Shown: positions 40,417-51,498, counted from the first letter of the stretch. The stretch is DNA of 64,000 bases from Rahnella bonaserana (GCF_019049675.1 NZ_JAFMOW010000055.1:1-64000), one strand, 5' to 3'. Numbers and translations are program-made. Notes: generated by a model not told the origin, from the letters alone.

Positions 40417-40532
40417 GAATGGCGGTTTGCCGGACGGTCTCTGGCTTTGCAGAAATTGAGTGCTGAGATTTAACAAAAATAAAGTCTTTAATTATCAGTA
40501 GAATAAAAAATTCTCAACAGACTCTTGCCATC

Positions 40533-40549
40533 CTGGCATGCGTCCTGCA
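40533..40549 (+). promoter_or_regulatory. Sigma-54 promoter of glmZ
   Basis: CTGGCATGCGTCCTGCA agrees with the consensus YTGGCACGRNNNTTGCW, with the invariant GG (-24) and GC (-12) 10 bases apart. The GC lies 13 bases before the predicted first base of GlmZ, the required spacing. This is a strong match. Confidence 0.85.
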
Positions 40550-40560
40550 ATATTCCCGCC

Positions 40561-40767
40561 GTAGATGCTCATTCCACCTATTATGTTTGCTCCGGCTTCA
40601 TAAACCTGGGAATGACGCAGAGCCAATTTACAGTGCCTATTGTCATCCTGACCGATAACGCGCAAGCGCTATCATCCAGAAGGCAAAACGTTGAGTGAGG
40701 CACTAAATCTGTTGTCCTGGACCTGATTGTTTTATACACCTGCCCATATGCAGGTGTTTTTTTTTGC
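40561..40767 (+). ncRNA. glmZ: Small regulatory RNA GlmZ
   Basis: The 5' end (GTAGATGCTCATTCCA) and the glmS-pairing region (ACGTTGAGTGAGGCAC, about 135-150 nt from the start) match E. coli GlmZ. The RNA ends at a terminator hairpin (ACACCTGC / GCAGGTGT plus eight or more T residues). The length is about 207 nt, as in E. coli. With Hfq it activates glmS translation, raising glucosamine-6-phosphate and hence UDP-GlcNAc. Its processing is normally controlled by RapZ and the decoy GlmY, which are not in this window. The position between the tRNA operon and hemY is the same as in E. coli. Confidence 0.93.
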
Positions 40768-40769
40768 CC

Positions 40770-40895
40770 ATACCCCGGCATCCTTTGAGCTGCAGATGTG
40801 TTGGCTGCTCTTAGTCACCCGAATCACTGACTTAAGTCAGCTCATCGGGATTCCTGCGTTTGCCGCCTTTCTGCAACTCAAATGATTTGGGGTAT
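40770..40895. repeat. ERIC element (full length) between glmZ and hemY
   Basis: This 126-base imperfect palindrome aligns along its length with the copy at 13079-13202. It has ATACCC and GGGTAT ends and the ERIC core (CACTGACTTAAGTCAGCTCA with CGGGATTC). It sits between the glmZ terminator and the hemY terminator. Confidence 0.88.
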
Positions 40896-40910
40896 AAGTA
40901 TTGATGATAT

Positions 40911-40936
40911 AAAAAAGGTTCCCGAAGGAGCCTTTA
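40911..40936 (-). terminator. Terminator of the hemCDXY operon
   Basis: Read on the minus strand, a stem of AAGG and CCTT outer and TCC/GGA inner arms around TTCG, with one internal mismatch, is followed by a T-run. It lies about 17 bases after the hemY stop. Confidence 0.65.
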
Positions 40937-40952
40937 GCAGACAGCAATTTTA

Positions 40953-42149
40953 TTACGGTTGCTGTGAATTATTCAGGGTCAGCATCAATCCTTCACGGCG
41001 CATCTCAGCCGCTTCAGCCGGTTTGTGCAGCTTATCCAGCGCATCGGCCAGCCACGCATAGTCATACGCGTCAGGACGTTGTTTCAGCGCTTCACGGAAC
41101 GCTTCGCTGGCCTGCTGCCATTCACCGTGTTTCATCAGCAACTGACCCAACGTGCTGCTCAGTAGCGGCGTTGTGCCATTTTGCTTAATGAGCTGACGTA
41201 GTGTTTTTTCCAGTTGCTCAGGATTACCCGAACGCAATTTCGGCATCAGCGCGACCAGACGATCGTCATACTGACGTTTCAGCCCGTCGAGGATCACTTC
41301 CTGAGCCAGGTCCTGATCGTTGCATTCAATCAGATGCGTCGCCATTGCCACCTGCAATGCCACTTCATGGCGGGTTTTGCGGCTCTGATCTTTCCACCAG
41401 CGTTTCAGACCTTCGCTGCCTTCTTCTGCCATCAGCTGATTCATCATGCCGATATAAGCCTGTTCCTGAAGGACGCGGATTTCATCGTCATTACGGACGC
41501 CGGCTTTAGCCATCGACGGTAAAATTTCCAGCAGTGAACCGTAGGCGCCGGTACGCAGATACGCCTGTTCCGCCAGACGTAAAACTTCCGGATGACGTGG
41601 CGACTGCCCGAGCAAACGGTCAACGCCGTGGCGCGCGGCATGGATTTCACCCTGCGCCAGTTGAATACGCACACGGGTAATATCCACCGGCATCTGATCG
41701 GTATCGGCAATTTCCGCCGCGCGTTCCAGATACTGATTGGTGCGGATGTCATCACCGCGCTGCTGCGCCGCTTCTGCTGCCAGTAAATAGTTCACTACCG
41801 GTTGTTCGGCATGATCGGCATTGCGTGCCAGCAGTTTCTCCATCTGGCGATGATCGCCTTCTGCCAGTTTGAGCATCGCAGCGTTAGTTTGCTTACGCGC
41901 TTTAGAGCTTTTGCGTCCGGCAAACCAGCCGCGGGTACGCGCACCGGTACGCAGAATGCGTCGCAGGATCCATTCAATAAAGAACAGCACCAGAATCAGC
42001 ACGATCAGCATTATGGCTAAACCGGTGACGCTGGTTTCAATGTTGTAATTGTCGGTCTGGATCAGCACATAACCCTGATGGCCGGCCAGTATCGGGCCGA
42101 CGATAATCCCGGCAAACACGATCAGGAATAACACGAAGACTCTTAACAT
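40953..42149 (-). CDS. hemY: HemY, inner-membrane TPR protein of the hem operon
   Basis: This 398-residue protein is the same length as E. coli HemY. Two N-terminal membrane segments (about 1-22 and 42-64) are followed by a tetratricopeptide-rich domain. Its exact role is unsettled, and genetic data tie it to porphyrin metabolism. Despite the name it is not the protoporphyrinogen oxidase called HemY in Gram-positive bacteria. It is last in hemCDXY, 3 bases after hemX. Confidence 0.95.
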   Translation of the reverse strand: MLRVFVLFLIVFAGIIVGPILAGHQGYVLIQTDNYNIETSVTGLAIMLIVLILVLFFIEWILRRILRTGARTRGWFAGRKSSKARKQTNAAMLKLAEGDHRQMEKLLARNADHAEQPVVNYLLAAEAAQQRGDDIRTNQYLERAAEIADTDQMPVDITRVRIQLAQGEIHAARHGVDRLLGQSPRHPEVLRLAEQAYLRTGAYGSLLEILPSMAKAGVRNDDEIRVLQEQAYIGMMNQLMAEEGSEGLKRWWKDQSRKTRHEVALQVAMATHLIECNDQDLAQEVILDGLKRQYDDRLVALMPKLRSGNPEQLEKTLRQLIKQNGTTPLLSSTLGQLLMKHGEWQQASEAFREALKQRPDAYDYAWLADALDKLHKPAEAAEMRREGLMLTLNNSQQP

Positions 42150-42152
42150 GCG

Positions 42153-43304
42153 TTATTCCCCTTGTGTGGCGGCGGCGGGCTGCTGGAGCAGGTTACGCAC
42201 GCGGGTCTGCATCAGTTTCTCCAGCATCGGCTGGCTTTTCAGCTCGTCCGGTACATCCATTGAAATGGATTGCTGGCTGAGATTATCCAGTTCTTCCAGG
42301 AAGGCTTTGGTTGACGGGTCAGACGTATCAAAATAGGCGCGAACCCAGGTCGATACGCTTTCCAGTGACTGCTTGTAGACTTCATCCTGATGACGCGGAA
42401 CGGCCTGTGCGGCAATCAGCAGACGTGAGCGGATATTTTCGCGCAGATACACATCCTGATTCGGCGCAAGCAGCGGTTCTGCGCTGGAATCACGGCGGCG
42501 GATGGTAATGAAGTCATCCATAAAGTTGTGCCAGCTTTTGGTCAGGTTCTGACGCCATTCGGTCAGTGAGCTGGAAAGGCTTGAGCTGTCGTTGTCCATC
42601 GGGGAATCATCGGTGTCATTATCGGCCAGACGCAGGTTATCCACCTGATTTGACAGCTGATTCAGCTTGAGAATGATACCGTCGAAATCGACCTGCGCGA
42701 CGGCAGAAAGACTGCCCACGTCTTCGTTCAGGGCGCGGCGCACGTCAATCAGGCTTGGGTCATTCATATCCGCGAGGCTGGCATCGGCACTTTTCAGCAG
42801 AGCGGCAGCGGTGGTGACATCCTGATCGCTCCACAGTTTGCGACCGGCCAGTTTCACCAGATAATCGGCCTGAGCCAGTAACCAGGTTTTGGCATCGCTG
42901 CCGGAAATACTGGCGACTTTATCTTGTAATTCATTCAGCTGACGACCAAACGACGCCTGCTGGCGATCAGCTGCCTGCTCAGTCTTATCCTGCTGAGCGA
43001 GCAGGGAAGCGATTTGCTGCTTATCCTGTTGCTGGCTTTTTTGCAGGGCATCAAGCTGTTCGGAAAGCGCCGCATTGGCGGAGGCCTGCGCCAGCGATTG
43101 CTGGTGGCCGTGATAGTAAAGACCTGCACCAAGCGCGATCACTAATACAATCGCAATAGCGCCTAATACCGGCGCGGTACGTTGCTTTTTACGCAGCGTT
43201 TTCAGCTCCTGGTCACGTTCTGAAGCGTCTGGCTGGGGGCTCTCAACCGCTGGGGAGATCACAACATTCTCATCCGGCGCGGAAGGATTTTTTTGTTCCG
43301 TCAT
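42153..43304 (-). CDS. hemX: HemX, inner-membrane protein of the hem operon
   Basis: This 383-residue protein has a single membrane segment (about 44-64), followed by a long coiled-coil (about 65-135, rich in Q, A and L) and a globular periplasmic domain. It was annotated as a uroporphyrin-III C-methyltransferase, but no methyltransferase motif is visible, so that name should not be used. The start has an AAGGGATG ribosome binding site. It lies between hemD and hemY. Confidence 0.93.
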   Translation of the reverse strand: MTEQKNPSAPDENVVISPAVESPQPDASERDQELKTLRKKQRTAPVLGAIAIVLVIALGAGLYYHGHQQSLAQASANAALSEQLDALQKSQQQDKQQIASLLAQQDKTEQAADRQQASFGRQLNELQDKVASISGSDAKTWLLAQADYLVKLAGRKLWSDQDVTTAAALLKSADASLADMNDPSLIDVRRALNEDVGSLSAVAQVDFDGIILKLNQLSNQVDNLRLADNDTDDSPMDNDSSSLSSSLTEWRQNLTKSWHNFMDDFITIRRRDSSAEPLLAPNQDVYLRENIRSRLLIAAQAVPRHQDEVYKQSLESVSTWVRAYFDTSDPSTKAFLEELDNLSQQSISMDVPDELKSQPMLEKLMQTRVRNLLQQPAAATQGE

Positions 43305-43317
43305 TTTGGCACATCCC

Positions 43318-44067
43318 TTAGTCAGGTAGTTGTAATGCGCGGATCAGCGCATCATTGTCTGCATTTTCTGCAACCCTAATTGCGCTCCAGCCAAGCTGGC
43401 GGGCGAGGGTTGCCAAACGTTCACTGACCACCACCAGGTTACAGCGCAGTAACCATGAATTTCGGTAGTATTCAGGAACTAATTCGTACAACTGTTGCAG
43501 CATTTCTCCGCTGGTCACGACCAGCGTATCAATTCCGGCGCGTTGCCAGAGGGCGCTCTGTTCGCTGGCATCGTAGTAAACCGGGCTGCGCTGATAACAC
43601 TCGCAGTAGGTCACTTCAACGCCGCGTTCCGTGAGTGTTTCGGCCAGCAATTCCCTTCCGCCATTGCCCCGCAATATCAGCGCTTTTTTGCCCTGAATGC
43701 GCTGCAGCGCCGGGAGATTCAATAACGTCTCGCTGGTTTCACCCTCCTGCGGATAGATAACCGGGAGACTGCTGGCACGATGAAACAGCAGGCCTGTGGT
43801 GCGGCCAATCGCATAATAGCTGACGTTATCCGGCCAGCGGGTGGCAGACTGACGTAATGCGCGATCGGCGTAGTTCACGGCATGTTGAGAGAGTACAAAC
43901 ACCAGATCCTGCTGATTTAATGAGGATAGCAGGTTCGGCAGCATTGCGAGCTGGTTCCCCGGCGCAAATTCAATCAGCGGGGAATGAAAGGCTACCCGGC
44001 CCAGTGTCCGCAGCCGGGTAACCAGCGTTTCTCCTGCCGGAGAGGGGCGGGTAACCAGAATGGTCAT
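43318..44067 (-). CDS. hemD: Uroporphyrinogen-III synthase
   Basis: This 249-residue two-domain enzyme closes and inverts ring D of hydroxymethylbilane to give uroporphyrinogen III. The family is poorly conserved. The identity rests on length (E. coli 246), the N-terminal [15 protein letters not shown], the TSGEMLQQL stretch and the operon position. Its start overlaps the hemC stop by 4 bases. Confidence 0.95.
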   Translation of the reverse strand: MTILVTRPSPAGETLVTRLRTLGRVAFHSPLIEFAPGNQLAMLPNLLSSLNQQDLVFVLSQHAVNYADRALRQSATRWPDNVSYYAIGRTTGLLFHRASSLPVIYPQEGETSETLLNLPALQRIQGKKALILRGNGGRELLAETLTERGVEVTYCECYQRSPVYYDASEQSALWQRAGIDTLVVTSGEMLQQLYELVPEYYRNSWLLRCNLVVVSERLATLARQLGWSAIRVAENADNDALIRALQLPD

Positions 44068-45005
44068 CGGGGAGTGTTCCCCTGATAGACCTCTTGCAGA
44101 ATTTCACGTGCACCGTTGGCCAGCAGCTCTTCGGCCAGCTCCACGCCCATGCTGACCGCGTCTGCGGCAGCACCGCGACGTTCGCCGGATACCATCTGGC
44201 TGCCATCGGGTGCGCCAACCAGTGCGCGAAGCCACAGTTCGTCGCCATTGAGTTCAGCGTAGCTGCCAATCGGCACCTGACAACCGCCTTCGAGGCGCAT
44301 ATTCATGGCGCGTTCAGCCTCAACGCGTACCGTGGTTTCGCGGTGTGCCAGTGGCGCGAGTAATTCGCGGGTGATGTGATCGTCGAGACGGCATTCGATG
44401 CCGACGGCACCTTGTCCGACAGCGGGCAGACACTCTTCCGGCGTCAGCGCTGTACGGATACGGCTCTCAAGACCCAGGCGTTTGAGCCCGGCGACGGCCA
44501 GAATAATGGCGTCGTATTCGCCGTTATCGAGTTTGGATAAGCGGGTGCCTACATTGCCGCGCAGATCGCGGATCACCAGATCCGGACGCTTCTGGCGCAG
44601 CTGGCACTGACGGCGCAGGCTTGATGTGCCGACAATACTGCCGTGGGGCAGATCCGCCAGGCTGGCGTATTGATTTGAGACGAAAGCATCACGCGGGTCT
44701 TCGCGTTCACAAATCGTGACCAGACCCAGGCCTTCAGGGAATTCAACCGGCACATCTTTCATGGAATGCACGGCAATATCCGCGCGGCCATCGAGCATTG
44801 CCAGTTCGAGTTCTTTGACGAACAAACCTTTGCCACCCACTTTGGCCAGCGGGGTATCTAAAATGATATCGCCCTTGGTGACCATTGGGACCAGTTCCAC
44901 CTGCAAACCGGGGTGACAGGCCATCAGCTGGCTTTGAACATATTGTGCCTGCCACAGAGCCAGCGGGCTCTGGCGGGTGGCAATTCGAATGATTTTGTCT
45001 AACAT
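44064..45005 (-). CDS. hemC: Porphobilinogen deaminase
   Basis: This 313-residue enzyme polymerises four porphobilinogens to hydroxymethylbilane. The dipyrromethane cofactor is attached to C242 in [10 protein letters not shown], the same number as in E. coli. The catalytic Asp lies in HSMKDVP (residues 80-86), and the active-site arginines in SLRRQCQL and DLRGNVGTR. It is first gene of hemCDXY and divergent from cyaA. Confidence 0.97.
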   Translation of the reverse strand: MLDKIIRIATRQSPLALWQAQYVQSQLMACHPGLQVELVPMVTKGDIILDTPLAKVGGKGLFVKELELAMLDGRADIAVHSMKDVPVEFPEGLGLVTICEREDPRDAFVSNQYASLADLPHGSIVGTSSLRRQCQLRQKRPDLVIRDLRGNVGTRLSKLDNGEYDAIILAVAGLKRLGLESRIRTALTPEECLPAVGQGAVGIECRLDDHITRELLAPLAHRETTVRVEAERAMNMRLEGGCQVPIGSYAELNGDELWLRALVGAPDGSQMVSGERRGAAADAVSMGVELAEELLANGAREILQEVYQGNTPR

Positions 45006-45335
45006 GTTTGTTACCGTTTAACTGTCTCTGCGACCATCCTACCACTGACAATAGAAAGCTGTCAGCGTAAGAAGCCATTCGTAAAAGAAGGTTAACGGTC
45101 ACTGCGGGGAATTGTTCCTTTGTGGAACAGACGGTAAAATCCAGAGAAGCGGAAGAGTAATTGTGGTGCGTTACTTTCTTTACGGTCAATCAGCAAGGTG
45201 TTAAATTGATCACGTTTCCAGCAATTATTCGTCAACTATTTGCACAATTCCGATTGTTCAAAGCATAAGCATCACGATAAATGACGGATTTGGAACGGGG
45301 TTATTTCCAGACACTGTATAATCAGGCGAAACGTC
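45006..45335. promoter_or_regulatory. Divergent hemC-cyaA control region
   Basis: These 330 bases contain no gene. The right part carries the cyaA promoter region with a CRP site at 45195-45216. The left part must hold the hemC promoter, which I cannot place precisely. Confidence 0.6.
45195..45216 (+). promoter_or_regulatory. CRP site of cyaA
   Basis: AAGGTGTTAAATTGATCACGTT fits the CRP consensus (TGTTA-N6-TCACG against TGTGA-N6-TCACA) and is nearly identical to the E. coli cyaA operator. In E. coli CRP-cAMP bound here represses the main cyaA promoter, giving negative feedback on cAMP synthesis. Confidence 0.88.
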
Positions 45336-47894
45336 TTGTACCTCTACATCGAGACATTGAAGCAAAGATTGGATGCGATCAACCAGTTACGAGTCGATCG
45401 TGCACTGGCAGCCATGGGTCCTGCGTTTCAACAGGTCTACACGCTGCTTCCTGTCTTTTTACATCAACATCACCCTCTGATGCCGGGATACCTTGAAGGT
45501 AAGGTTCCGCATGGTATCTGCATTTTCACGCCTGATGAAGCCCAGCAAACCTATCTGACTGACCTCGAAGAGAAATGGGGCAGCGCGCTTGAGCCCACAG
45601 TGAAAGGCGAATTGCCTGTCACCGGCATCTATTCGATGGGTAGTACCTCCTCAATCGGTCAGAGCCAAAGTTCTGATCTGGATATTTGGGTCTGCCATCA
45701 GTCCTGGCTCGATAACGAAGAACGCAACCGCTTACAGCAAAAATGCAGCCTGTTAGAAAAATGGGCGGCCTCGCTGGGCGTTGAAGTCAGCTTCTTCCTG
45801 ATCGACGAAAACCGCTTCCGCCATAATGAAAGTGGCAGCCTGGGCGGGGAAGACTGCGGTTCAACGCAGCACATCTTATTGCTCGACGAATTCTATCGCA
45901 CCGCGGTGCGCATGGCCGGTAAGCGTATTCTGTGGAATATGGTGCCGGGCGAAGAAGAAGCGCATTACGACGAATACGTCCTTTCGCTATACGCGCAGGG
46001 CGCCCTGACGCCAAATGAATGGCTGGATCTGGGCGGCCTCAGCACACTTTCGGCGGAAGAGTATTTCGGCGCGAGTCTGTGGCAGCTGTATAAAAGTATC
46101 GATTCGCCTTATAAAGCCGTGCTCAAAACGCTGTTGCTGGAAGCCTATTCGTGGGAATACCCGCAAACCCAGTTGCTGGCGATGGACATTAAACAGCGTC
46201 TGCATCAGGGGGAGATCGTCTGCTTCGGGCTTGATTCCTATTGTATGATGCTCGACCGCGTGACCCGCTATCTCACCCAGATTGAAGACACCACCCGCCT
46301 TGATTTAGTCCGCCGCTGTTTCTATTTAAAAGTCTGCGAAAAACTGTCCCGCGCACGGGCATCCGTCGGCTGGCGTCGTGAAATTCTCAGTCAGCTGGTG
46401 GCGGAATGGGGCTGGGACGAAGAACGTCTGGCTATTCTGGATAACCGGGCGAACTGGAAAATCGAGCGTGTGCGTGAAGCGCATAACGAACTGCTCGATG
46501 CCATGATGCAAAGCTATCGCAACCTGATCCGCTTTGCCCGTCGCAACAATTTAAGCGTCAGCGCCAGCCCGCAGGATATCGGCGTGCTGACCCGTAAGTT
46601 GTACGCCGCTTTTGAAGCGCTGCCGGGCAAAGTCACGCTGGTGAACCCGCAGATTTCACCTGACCTGTCTGAGAACGATTTAACCTTTATACATGTGCCG
46701 ATTGGCCGTGCGAATCGCACCGGCTGGTATCTGTATAACCAGTCGCCGTCGATGGAATCTATCGTCAGCCATCAGCCGCTGGAATATAACCGCTACCTGA
46801 ACAAACTGGTGGCGTGGGCCTATTTCAACGGTCTGCTGACGTCGACTACGCGCCTGCATATCAAAAGCGGCAGTCTGTGTGATATCGCCAAACTGCGCGA
46901 ACTGGTGGCGGATGTTTCGCATAACTTCCCGCTGCGTCTGGCGGCACCGACGCCAAAAGCGCTGTACAGCCCCTGTGAGATTCGCCATTTAGCGATTATC
47001 GTCAATCTGGAACACGATCCGACCGCGGCCTTCCGTAATCAGGTGGTGCATTTTGATTTCCGTAAACTGGATGTTTTCAGCTTCGGGCAGAATCAGGAAT
47101 GTATGGTCGGCAGTATCGACCTGCTTTATCGCAACTCGTGGAACGAAGTGCGTACGCTGCACTTCAGCGGTGAACAGGCAGTACTGGAAGCGCTGAAAAC
47201 CATTCTGGGCAAAATGCATCAGGATGCCGCACCGCCGGAATCGGTGGAAGTGTTCTGCTACAGCCAGCATTTGCGTGGCCTTATCCGCACGCGCGTTCAG
47301 CAACTGGTGTCGGAATGCATTGAGCTTCGCCTTTCCAGCAAGCGTCTCGAACCTGGCCGTTTTAAAGCCGTGCGCGTTGCCGGACAAACCTGGGGTCTGT
47401 TCTTCGAACGCCTGAGTGTTTCCGTACAGAAGCTGGAAAACGCCATCGAGTTCTACGGCGCGATTTCCAACAACAAACTGCACGGATTGTCGGTGAAGTT
47501 GCAGACTGACCAGGCACATCTGCCGGCAGTCATTGATGGCTACGCCAGTGAAGGGATTATTCAGTTCTTCTTCGAAGACAGCGCTGACGATATCGGTTTC
47601 AACATCTACATTCTCGATGAGTCGAACCGCGTCGAGGTTTATCACCATTGTGAAGGCAGTAAAGAAGATCTGGTGCGCGACGTCAGCCGCTTCTACTCCT
47701 CCTCGCATGACCGGTTTACTTATGGCTCAAGCTTTATCAACTTTAACCTGCCGCAGTTCTACCAGATTGTTTCCCTTGATGAGCGCATTCAGGTGATCCC
47801 GTTTCGCAGCAACGCGTTATCGGCGGCCTGCGCCACGTTGCCTGAAACTGAGGTCGAACCTTCCCGGTTGAAACAGCAATTTCAGTTGCATTAG
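45336..47894 (+). CDS. cyaA: Class I adenylate cyclase
   Basis: This 852-residue enzyme makes cAMP. The catalytic half (about 1-540) includes [24 protein letters not shown]. The C-terminal half is the regulatory domain affected by the glucose PTS protein IIA-Glc. The start is TTG at 45336 ([13 protein letters not shown]), as in E. coli, where the weak UUG codon limits synthesis. E. coli CyaA has 848 residues. The last 30 residues differ in sequence. The cyaY gene that follows in E. coli is absent. Confidence 0.97.
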   Translation: MYLYIETLKQRLDAINQLRVDRALAAMGPAFQQVYTLLPVFLHQHHPLMPGYLEGKVPHGICIFTPDEAQQTYLTDLEEKWGSALEPTVKGELPVTGIYSMGSTSSIGQSQSSDLDIWVCHQSWLDNEERNRLQQKCSLLEKWAASLGVEVSFFLIDENRFRHNESGSLGGEDCGSTQHILLLDEFYRTAVRMAGKRILWNMVPGEEEAHYDEYVLSLYAQGALTPNEWLDLGGLSTLSAEEYFGASLWQLYKSIDSPYKAVLKTLLLEAYSWEYPQTQLLAMDIKQRLHQGEIVCFGLDSYCMMLDRVTRYLTQIEDTTRLDLVRRCFYLKVCEKLSRARASVGWRREILSQLVAEWGWDEERLAILDNRANWKIERVREAHNELLDAMMQSYRNLIRFARRNNLSVSASPQDIGVLTRKLYAAFEALPGKVTLVNPQISPDLSENDLTFIHVPIGRANRTGWYLYNQSPSMESIVSHQPLEYNRYLNKLVAWAYFNGLLTSTTRLHIKSGSLCDIAKLRELVADVSHNFPLRLAAPTPKALYSPCEIRHLAIIVNLEHDPTAAFRNQVVHFDFRKLDVFSFGQNQECMVGSIDLLYRNSWNEVRTLHFSGEQAVLEALKTILGKMHQDAAPPESVEVFCYSQHLRGLIRTRVQQLVSECIELRLSSKRLEPGRFKAVRVAGQTWGLFFERLSVSVQKLENAIEFYGAISNNKLHGLSVKLQTDQAHLPAVIDGYASEGIIQFFFEDSADDIGFNIYILDESNRVEVYHHCEGSKEDLVRDVSRFYSSSHDRFTYGSSFINFNLPQFYQIVSLDERIQVIPFRSNALSAACATLPETEVEPSRLKQQFQLH

Positions 47895-48052
47895 AAAAGT
47901 TGTCCCAATCCCGGACACGCGGCAGAATATCTGGCTTTCCTTCTGTTTAAACCCTGAAAATGTGCTCGCGTGTTTTATCGATTCCTGTTGCTTTTCATGA
48001 TCCACCTGCGATTATAGAGAGCTTGGTCGCATGAATTACGGGCATTCATAAA

Positions 48053-48256
48053 ATGAAAAACGCTTTACGCTGGTCTCTGGCCGCGACGATATTATTTTCT
48101 CTCTCCGGTTGCGGACTGAAAGGGCCGTTGTATTTCCCACCACCGGAAAAATCAACCACTCAGAAAACCAGTAATGTTCCAGGTACTGCTAACGACGGTT
48201 CATCGCAGCAGAAAGGTGTATCACCAGAAGATCTCACGACGAATTCCAGAGATTAA
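48053..48256 (+). CDS. lptM: LPS assembly-associated lipoprotein LptM (YifL)
   Basis: This 67-residue protein has a lipoprotein signal with lipobox LSGC, so C20 should be acylated. The stretch GLKGPLYFPPPE directly after the cysteine is the family hallmark. In E. coli LptM binds the LptD/LptE complex and helps LptD disulfide maturation. The rest is a short disordered Ser/Thr-rich tail. It is upstream of dapF, as in E. coli. Confidence 0.93.
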   Translation: MKNALRWSLAATILFSLSGCGLKGPLYFPPPEKSTTQKTSNVPGTANDGSSQQKGVSPEDLTTNSRD

Positions 48257-48348
48257 CCGGCCTGTGCCGGGGTTCGGGCAGACTGCCGGAACTCTTTCTT
48301 CAAGAGATCATCGCGACTGGATTTGACCAGCGGTAAACGGAGTCAGTT

Positions 48349-49173
48349 ATGCAGTTCTCCAAAATGCACGGCCTGGGAAACGATTTTATGGTCGTTGATG
48401 CCGTCACTCAAAATGTCTACTTCTCGCCTGAGTTGATCCGCCGTTTGTCCGATCGTCACCGTGGCGTGGGTTTTGACCAACTGCTGGTGGTAGAGCCACC
48501 TTATGACCCCGAATTAGATTTTCACTACCGCATTTTCAATGCCGACGGCAGCGAAGTGGCGCAGTGTGGCAACGGCGCGCGTTGCTTTGCCCGCTTTGTC
48601 CGCATTAAAGGTCTGACTAACAAACGCGACATTCGCGTCAGTACGCAGACCGGTCGCATGGTGCTGACGGTAACGGAAGATGAAGACGTTCAGGTCAACA
48701 TGGGCGAGCCGGTGTTCGAGCCGCAACAGGTTCCTTTCCGTGCAGCGAAACCGGAAAAGACCTATATTCTGCGTGCAGAAGAGCGCACAGTATTTTGCGG
48801 CGTCGTGTCGATGGGAAACCCGCACTGCGTATTGCAGGTCGAGGATGTATTAACGGCTGAAGTCGACCTCCTCGGGCCAATGCTGGAAAGCCATGAGCGT
48901 TTTCCCGAGCGTGTGAACGTCGGGTTTATGCAGATCCTCAGTCCGGAAAGCGTTAAATTACGCGTGTACGAACGGGGTGCAGGTGAAACACAGGCGTGCG
49001 GAAGTGGTGCCTGTGCCGCCGTCGCTGTAGGTATCCAGCAAGGGTTACTTGCTGAAGAAGTTCAGGTGGAACTGCCGGGAGGCAGCCTCGAAATTCGCTG
49101 GAAAGGGCCGGGTCATCCGTTGTATATGACCGGACCTGCCACTCATGTTTACGACGGATTTATTCATCTATGA
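48349..49173 (+). CDS. dapF: Diaminopimelate epimerase
   Basis: This 274-residue enzyme interconverts LL- and meso-diaminopimelate for lysine and peptidoglycan. The two catalytic cysteines are C73 (AQCGNGARC) and C217 (QACGSGAC), the same numbering as in E. coli. It overlaps yigA by 4 bases (ATGA), starting a coupled chain dapF-yigA-xerC-yigB. Confidence 0.97.
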   Translation: MQFSKMHGLGNDFMVVDAVTQNVYFSPELIRRLSDRHRGVGFDQLLVVEPPYDPELDFHYRIFNADGSEVAQCGNGARCFARFVRIKGLTNKRDIRVSTQTGRMVLTVTEDEDVQVNMGEPVFEPQQVPFRAAKPEKTYILRAEERTVFCGVVSMGNPHCVLQVEDVLTAEVDLLGPMLESHERFPERVNVGFMQILSPESVKLRVYERGAGETQACGSGACAAVAVGIQQGLLAEEVQVELPGGSLEIRWKGPGHPLYMTGPATHVYDGFIHL

Positions 49174-49874
49174 ACAATCTTGATGACCAGATTGAACCGG
49201 TGATAGCACTCGACGACGACAGCGTGATGCAATATCTGCTGCAAAACCCGGATTTCTTTATTCGCAATGCCCGAAGTGTTGAGCAGATGCACGTACCGCA
49301 TCCGGTGAAAGGCAGCACTTCGCTGGTTGAATGGCAGCTCGGTCGTCAGCGTCATCAGATTGCACAGCTCGAAGAAGAAATTACCTTGCTGATGGAGCAG
49401 GCGTCGATCAACGAATCGCTGTTCGGGCGGATGATCGAACTACAGGCCACGCTCGCGGCGGCCAGCAGTTTGCAGGATATGCTGAACCGTCTGCAACGCT
49501 GGGCACGCAGTCTCGGACTGGCGGGCGCCAATGTGCGTCTGTTCAGCGAAGGCTGGCGTATCGGCGCGCCTTCTGATTTCACCCATCTGGCGGTGAGTCG
49601 AAGCGCATTTGAATCGATGCGTATTCAGCGTTTGGGCGAAACCCCGCATTACCTGGGTGGCCTGAACGGTCCGGAATTGTTGCTTTTATTACCGCAGGCC
49701 AAAGCCGTCGGTTCTGTCGCGCTTTCCCTGATGGGTGAGCAGGGTGAACTGGGCGTGCTGATTTTCAGCAGCCGCGACCCGCAGCACTATCAGCCGGGAA
49801 TGGGCACCGTCTTACTCGATCAGCTGGCTAAAATGCTACCTGGCCTGCTGGAACGTTGGATCGAACGGGTATGA
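49170..49874 (+). CDS. yigA: DUF484 family protein YigA
   Basis: This 234-residue protein is collinear with E. coli YigA (235). It has an N-terminal helical stretch ([12 protein letters not shown], a conserved DUF484 feature), a short coiled coil (about 60-85) and a C-terminal GAF-like domain. Its function is not established. The genomic link to xerC is conserved across gammaproteobacteria. Confidence 0.93.
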   Translation: MNNLDDQIEPVIALDDDSVMQYLLQNPDFFIRNARSVEQMHVPHPVKGSTSLVEWQLGRQRHQIAQLEEEITLLMEQASINESLFGRMIELQATLAAASSLQDMLNRLQRWARSLGLAGANVRLFSEGWRIGAPSDFTHLAVSRSAFESMRIQRLGETPHYLGGLNGPELLLLLPQAKAVGSVALSLMGEQGELGVLIFSSRDPQHYQPGMGTVLLDQLAKMLPGLLERWIERV

Positions 49875-50782
49875 GCCATACTGAATCGCCTCTGTATCCC
49901 GCGGTCGAGGCGTTTCTGCGTTACCTGCACGTCGAACGTCAACTCAGCCCGCTCACCACGACCAATTACAGCCGCCAGTTAGAAGCCCTGATCGCCATCT
50001 CAGGTGAGATAGGTATTTCTGACTGGCAGCAACTCGATGCACCAAAAGTTCGTATGTTACTGGCGCGCAGTAAACGCGCCGGTTTAGGGCCTTCCAGTCT
50101 GGCGCTGCGCATGTCTTCACTGCGCAGTTTCCTTGACTGGCTGGTGCGTCAGGGCGTACTGAGCGCCAATCCTGCCAAAGGGATTTCCACCCCGCGTTCA
50201 CCTAAGCATTTGCCGAAAAATCTTGATGTCGATGAAGTGAATAAACTGCTGGAAATCGATCTCAACGATCCGCTTTCCGTGCGTGACCGCGCAATGCTGG
50301 AAGTGATGTACGGCGGCGGGCTGCGTCTTTCTGAACTGGTGGGCATCGACTGCAAGCATATCGATATGGCCTCCGGTGAAGTGCGCGTGTTGGGTAAAGG
50401 CAGTAAAGAGCGCAAAGTGCCGATCGGGCGCACGGCCGTCACCTGGCTGGAACACTGGCTGGAACGTCGTAGTCTGTTTAATCCGCAGGATGACGCGATG
50501 TTTTTGTCCAGCAAAGGCTGCCGTATTTCTGCGCGAAATGTTCAGAAGCGCTTTGCCGAATGGGGTGTGAAACAGGGCGTGAACAGCCATATCCATCCGC
50601 ATAAACTGCGTCACTCGTTTGCCACGCATGTGCTGGAATCCAGCGGCGATTTACGCGCGGTACAGGAATTGCTGGGCCACGCGAATCTGTCCACCACGCA
50701 AATCTATACCCATCTGGACTTTCAACATCTGGCGACGGTTTACGACGCCGCGCATCCCCGCGCAAAACGAGGAAAATCATGA
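49871..50782 (+). CDS. xerC: Tyrosine recombinase XerC
   Basis: This 303-residue site-specific recombinase, with XerD and FtsK, resolves chromosome dimers at dif. The N-terminal core-binding domain (about 8-95) precedes the catalytic domain. Catalytic residues are R152, K176, H244, R247, H270 and nucleophile Y279. The ATG at 49871 overlaps the yigA stop. The E. coli protein has 298 residues. Confidence 0.97.
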   Translation: MSHTESPLYPAVEAFLRYLHVERQLSPLTTTNYSRQLEALIAISGEIGISDWQQLDAPKVRMLLARSKRAGLGPSSLALRMSSLRSFLDWLVRQGVLSANPAKGISTPRSPKHLPKNLDVDEVNKLLEIDLNDPLSVRDRAMLEVMYGGGLRLSELVGIDCKHIDMASGEVRVLGKGSKERKVPIGRTAVTWLEHWLERRSLFNPQDDAMFLSSKGCRISARNVQKRFAEWGVKQGVNSHIHPHKLRHSFATHVLESSGDLRAVQELLGHANLSTTQIYTHLDFQHLATVYDAAHPRAKRGKS

Positions 50783-51498
50783 TGAAGTTCTATCGTCCGC
50801 TGAAACGCATTGAAGCGATCACCTTCGATTTAGACGACACGCTGTATGACAATTACGATGTTATCCGTCGTACCGATTCTGAAACGCTGAAATCGATTCA
50901 GGGTTTCCATCCGGCACTGGCCGATATGGCACCGGACACCATCCGCCTGATGCGCGCAGAATTGCTGGCAGAGGATGCGGAGATCTATCACGACGTCACC
51001 GAATGGCGTCGTCAGGCGGTATTGCTGGCAATGAAACGCGCAGGTCTGAGCGAAAGTGATGCCACGCTGGGCACGAAAGCGGCGATGGAAACCTTCGCCA
51101 AGTGGCGCAGCCGGATTTATGTTCCGGGTGAAAATCACGACGCGCTCGCTGCCCTGGCAGAACGCTGGCCTTTAGTGGCGATCACCAACGGGAACGCCGA
51201 TCCGCACGCCTGTGGTCTGGCGCAATATTTCCAGTTTACTCTGCGCGCGGGCGATCACGGCCGGGCGAAACCTTACGCCGACATGTATAAAAAGGCGTCG
51301 ATGAAGCTGGATATCCCGCTGGAAAACATTCTCCACGTGGGCGATGACCTGACCACGGACGTCGCGGGTTCCGTGCGCTGCGGAATGCAATCGTGCTGGA
51401 TTAATTTGCGCGAAGGCGACCTGATGCACATTAAGGATGCCCGTCTGTTACCGCATATTGAGATTTCGCAGTTGGCATCGCTGACAGCATTGCTATAA
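50779..51498 (+). CDS. yigB: HAD-superfamily phosphatase YigB (FMN hydrolase)
   Basis: This 239-residue HAD hydrolase has the catalytic DxD in [11 protein letters not shown] near residue 15, with later motifs VAITNGNA and [11 protein letters not shown]. coli YigB dephosphorylates FMN to riboflavin and affects persister formation. It overlaps xerC by 4 bases, after GAGGA. The uvrD promoter lies over its last codons. Confidence 0.94.
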   Translation: MMKFYRPLKRIEAITFDLDDTLYDNYDVIRRTDSETLKSIQGFHPALADMAPDTIRLMRAELLAEDAEIYHDVTEWRRQAVLLAMKRAGLSESDATLGTKAAMETFAKWRSRIYVPGENHDALAALAERWPLVAITNGNADPHACGLAQYFQFTLRAGDHGRAKPYADMYKKASMKLDIPLENILHVGDDLTTDVAGSVRCGMQSCWINLREGDLMHIKDARLLPHIEISQLASLTALL

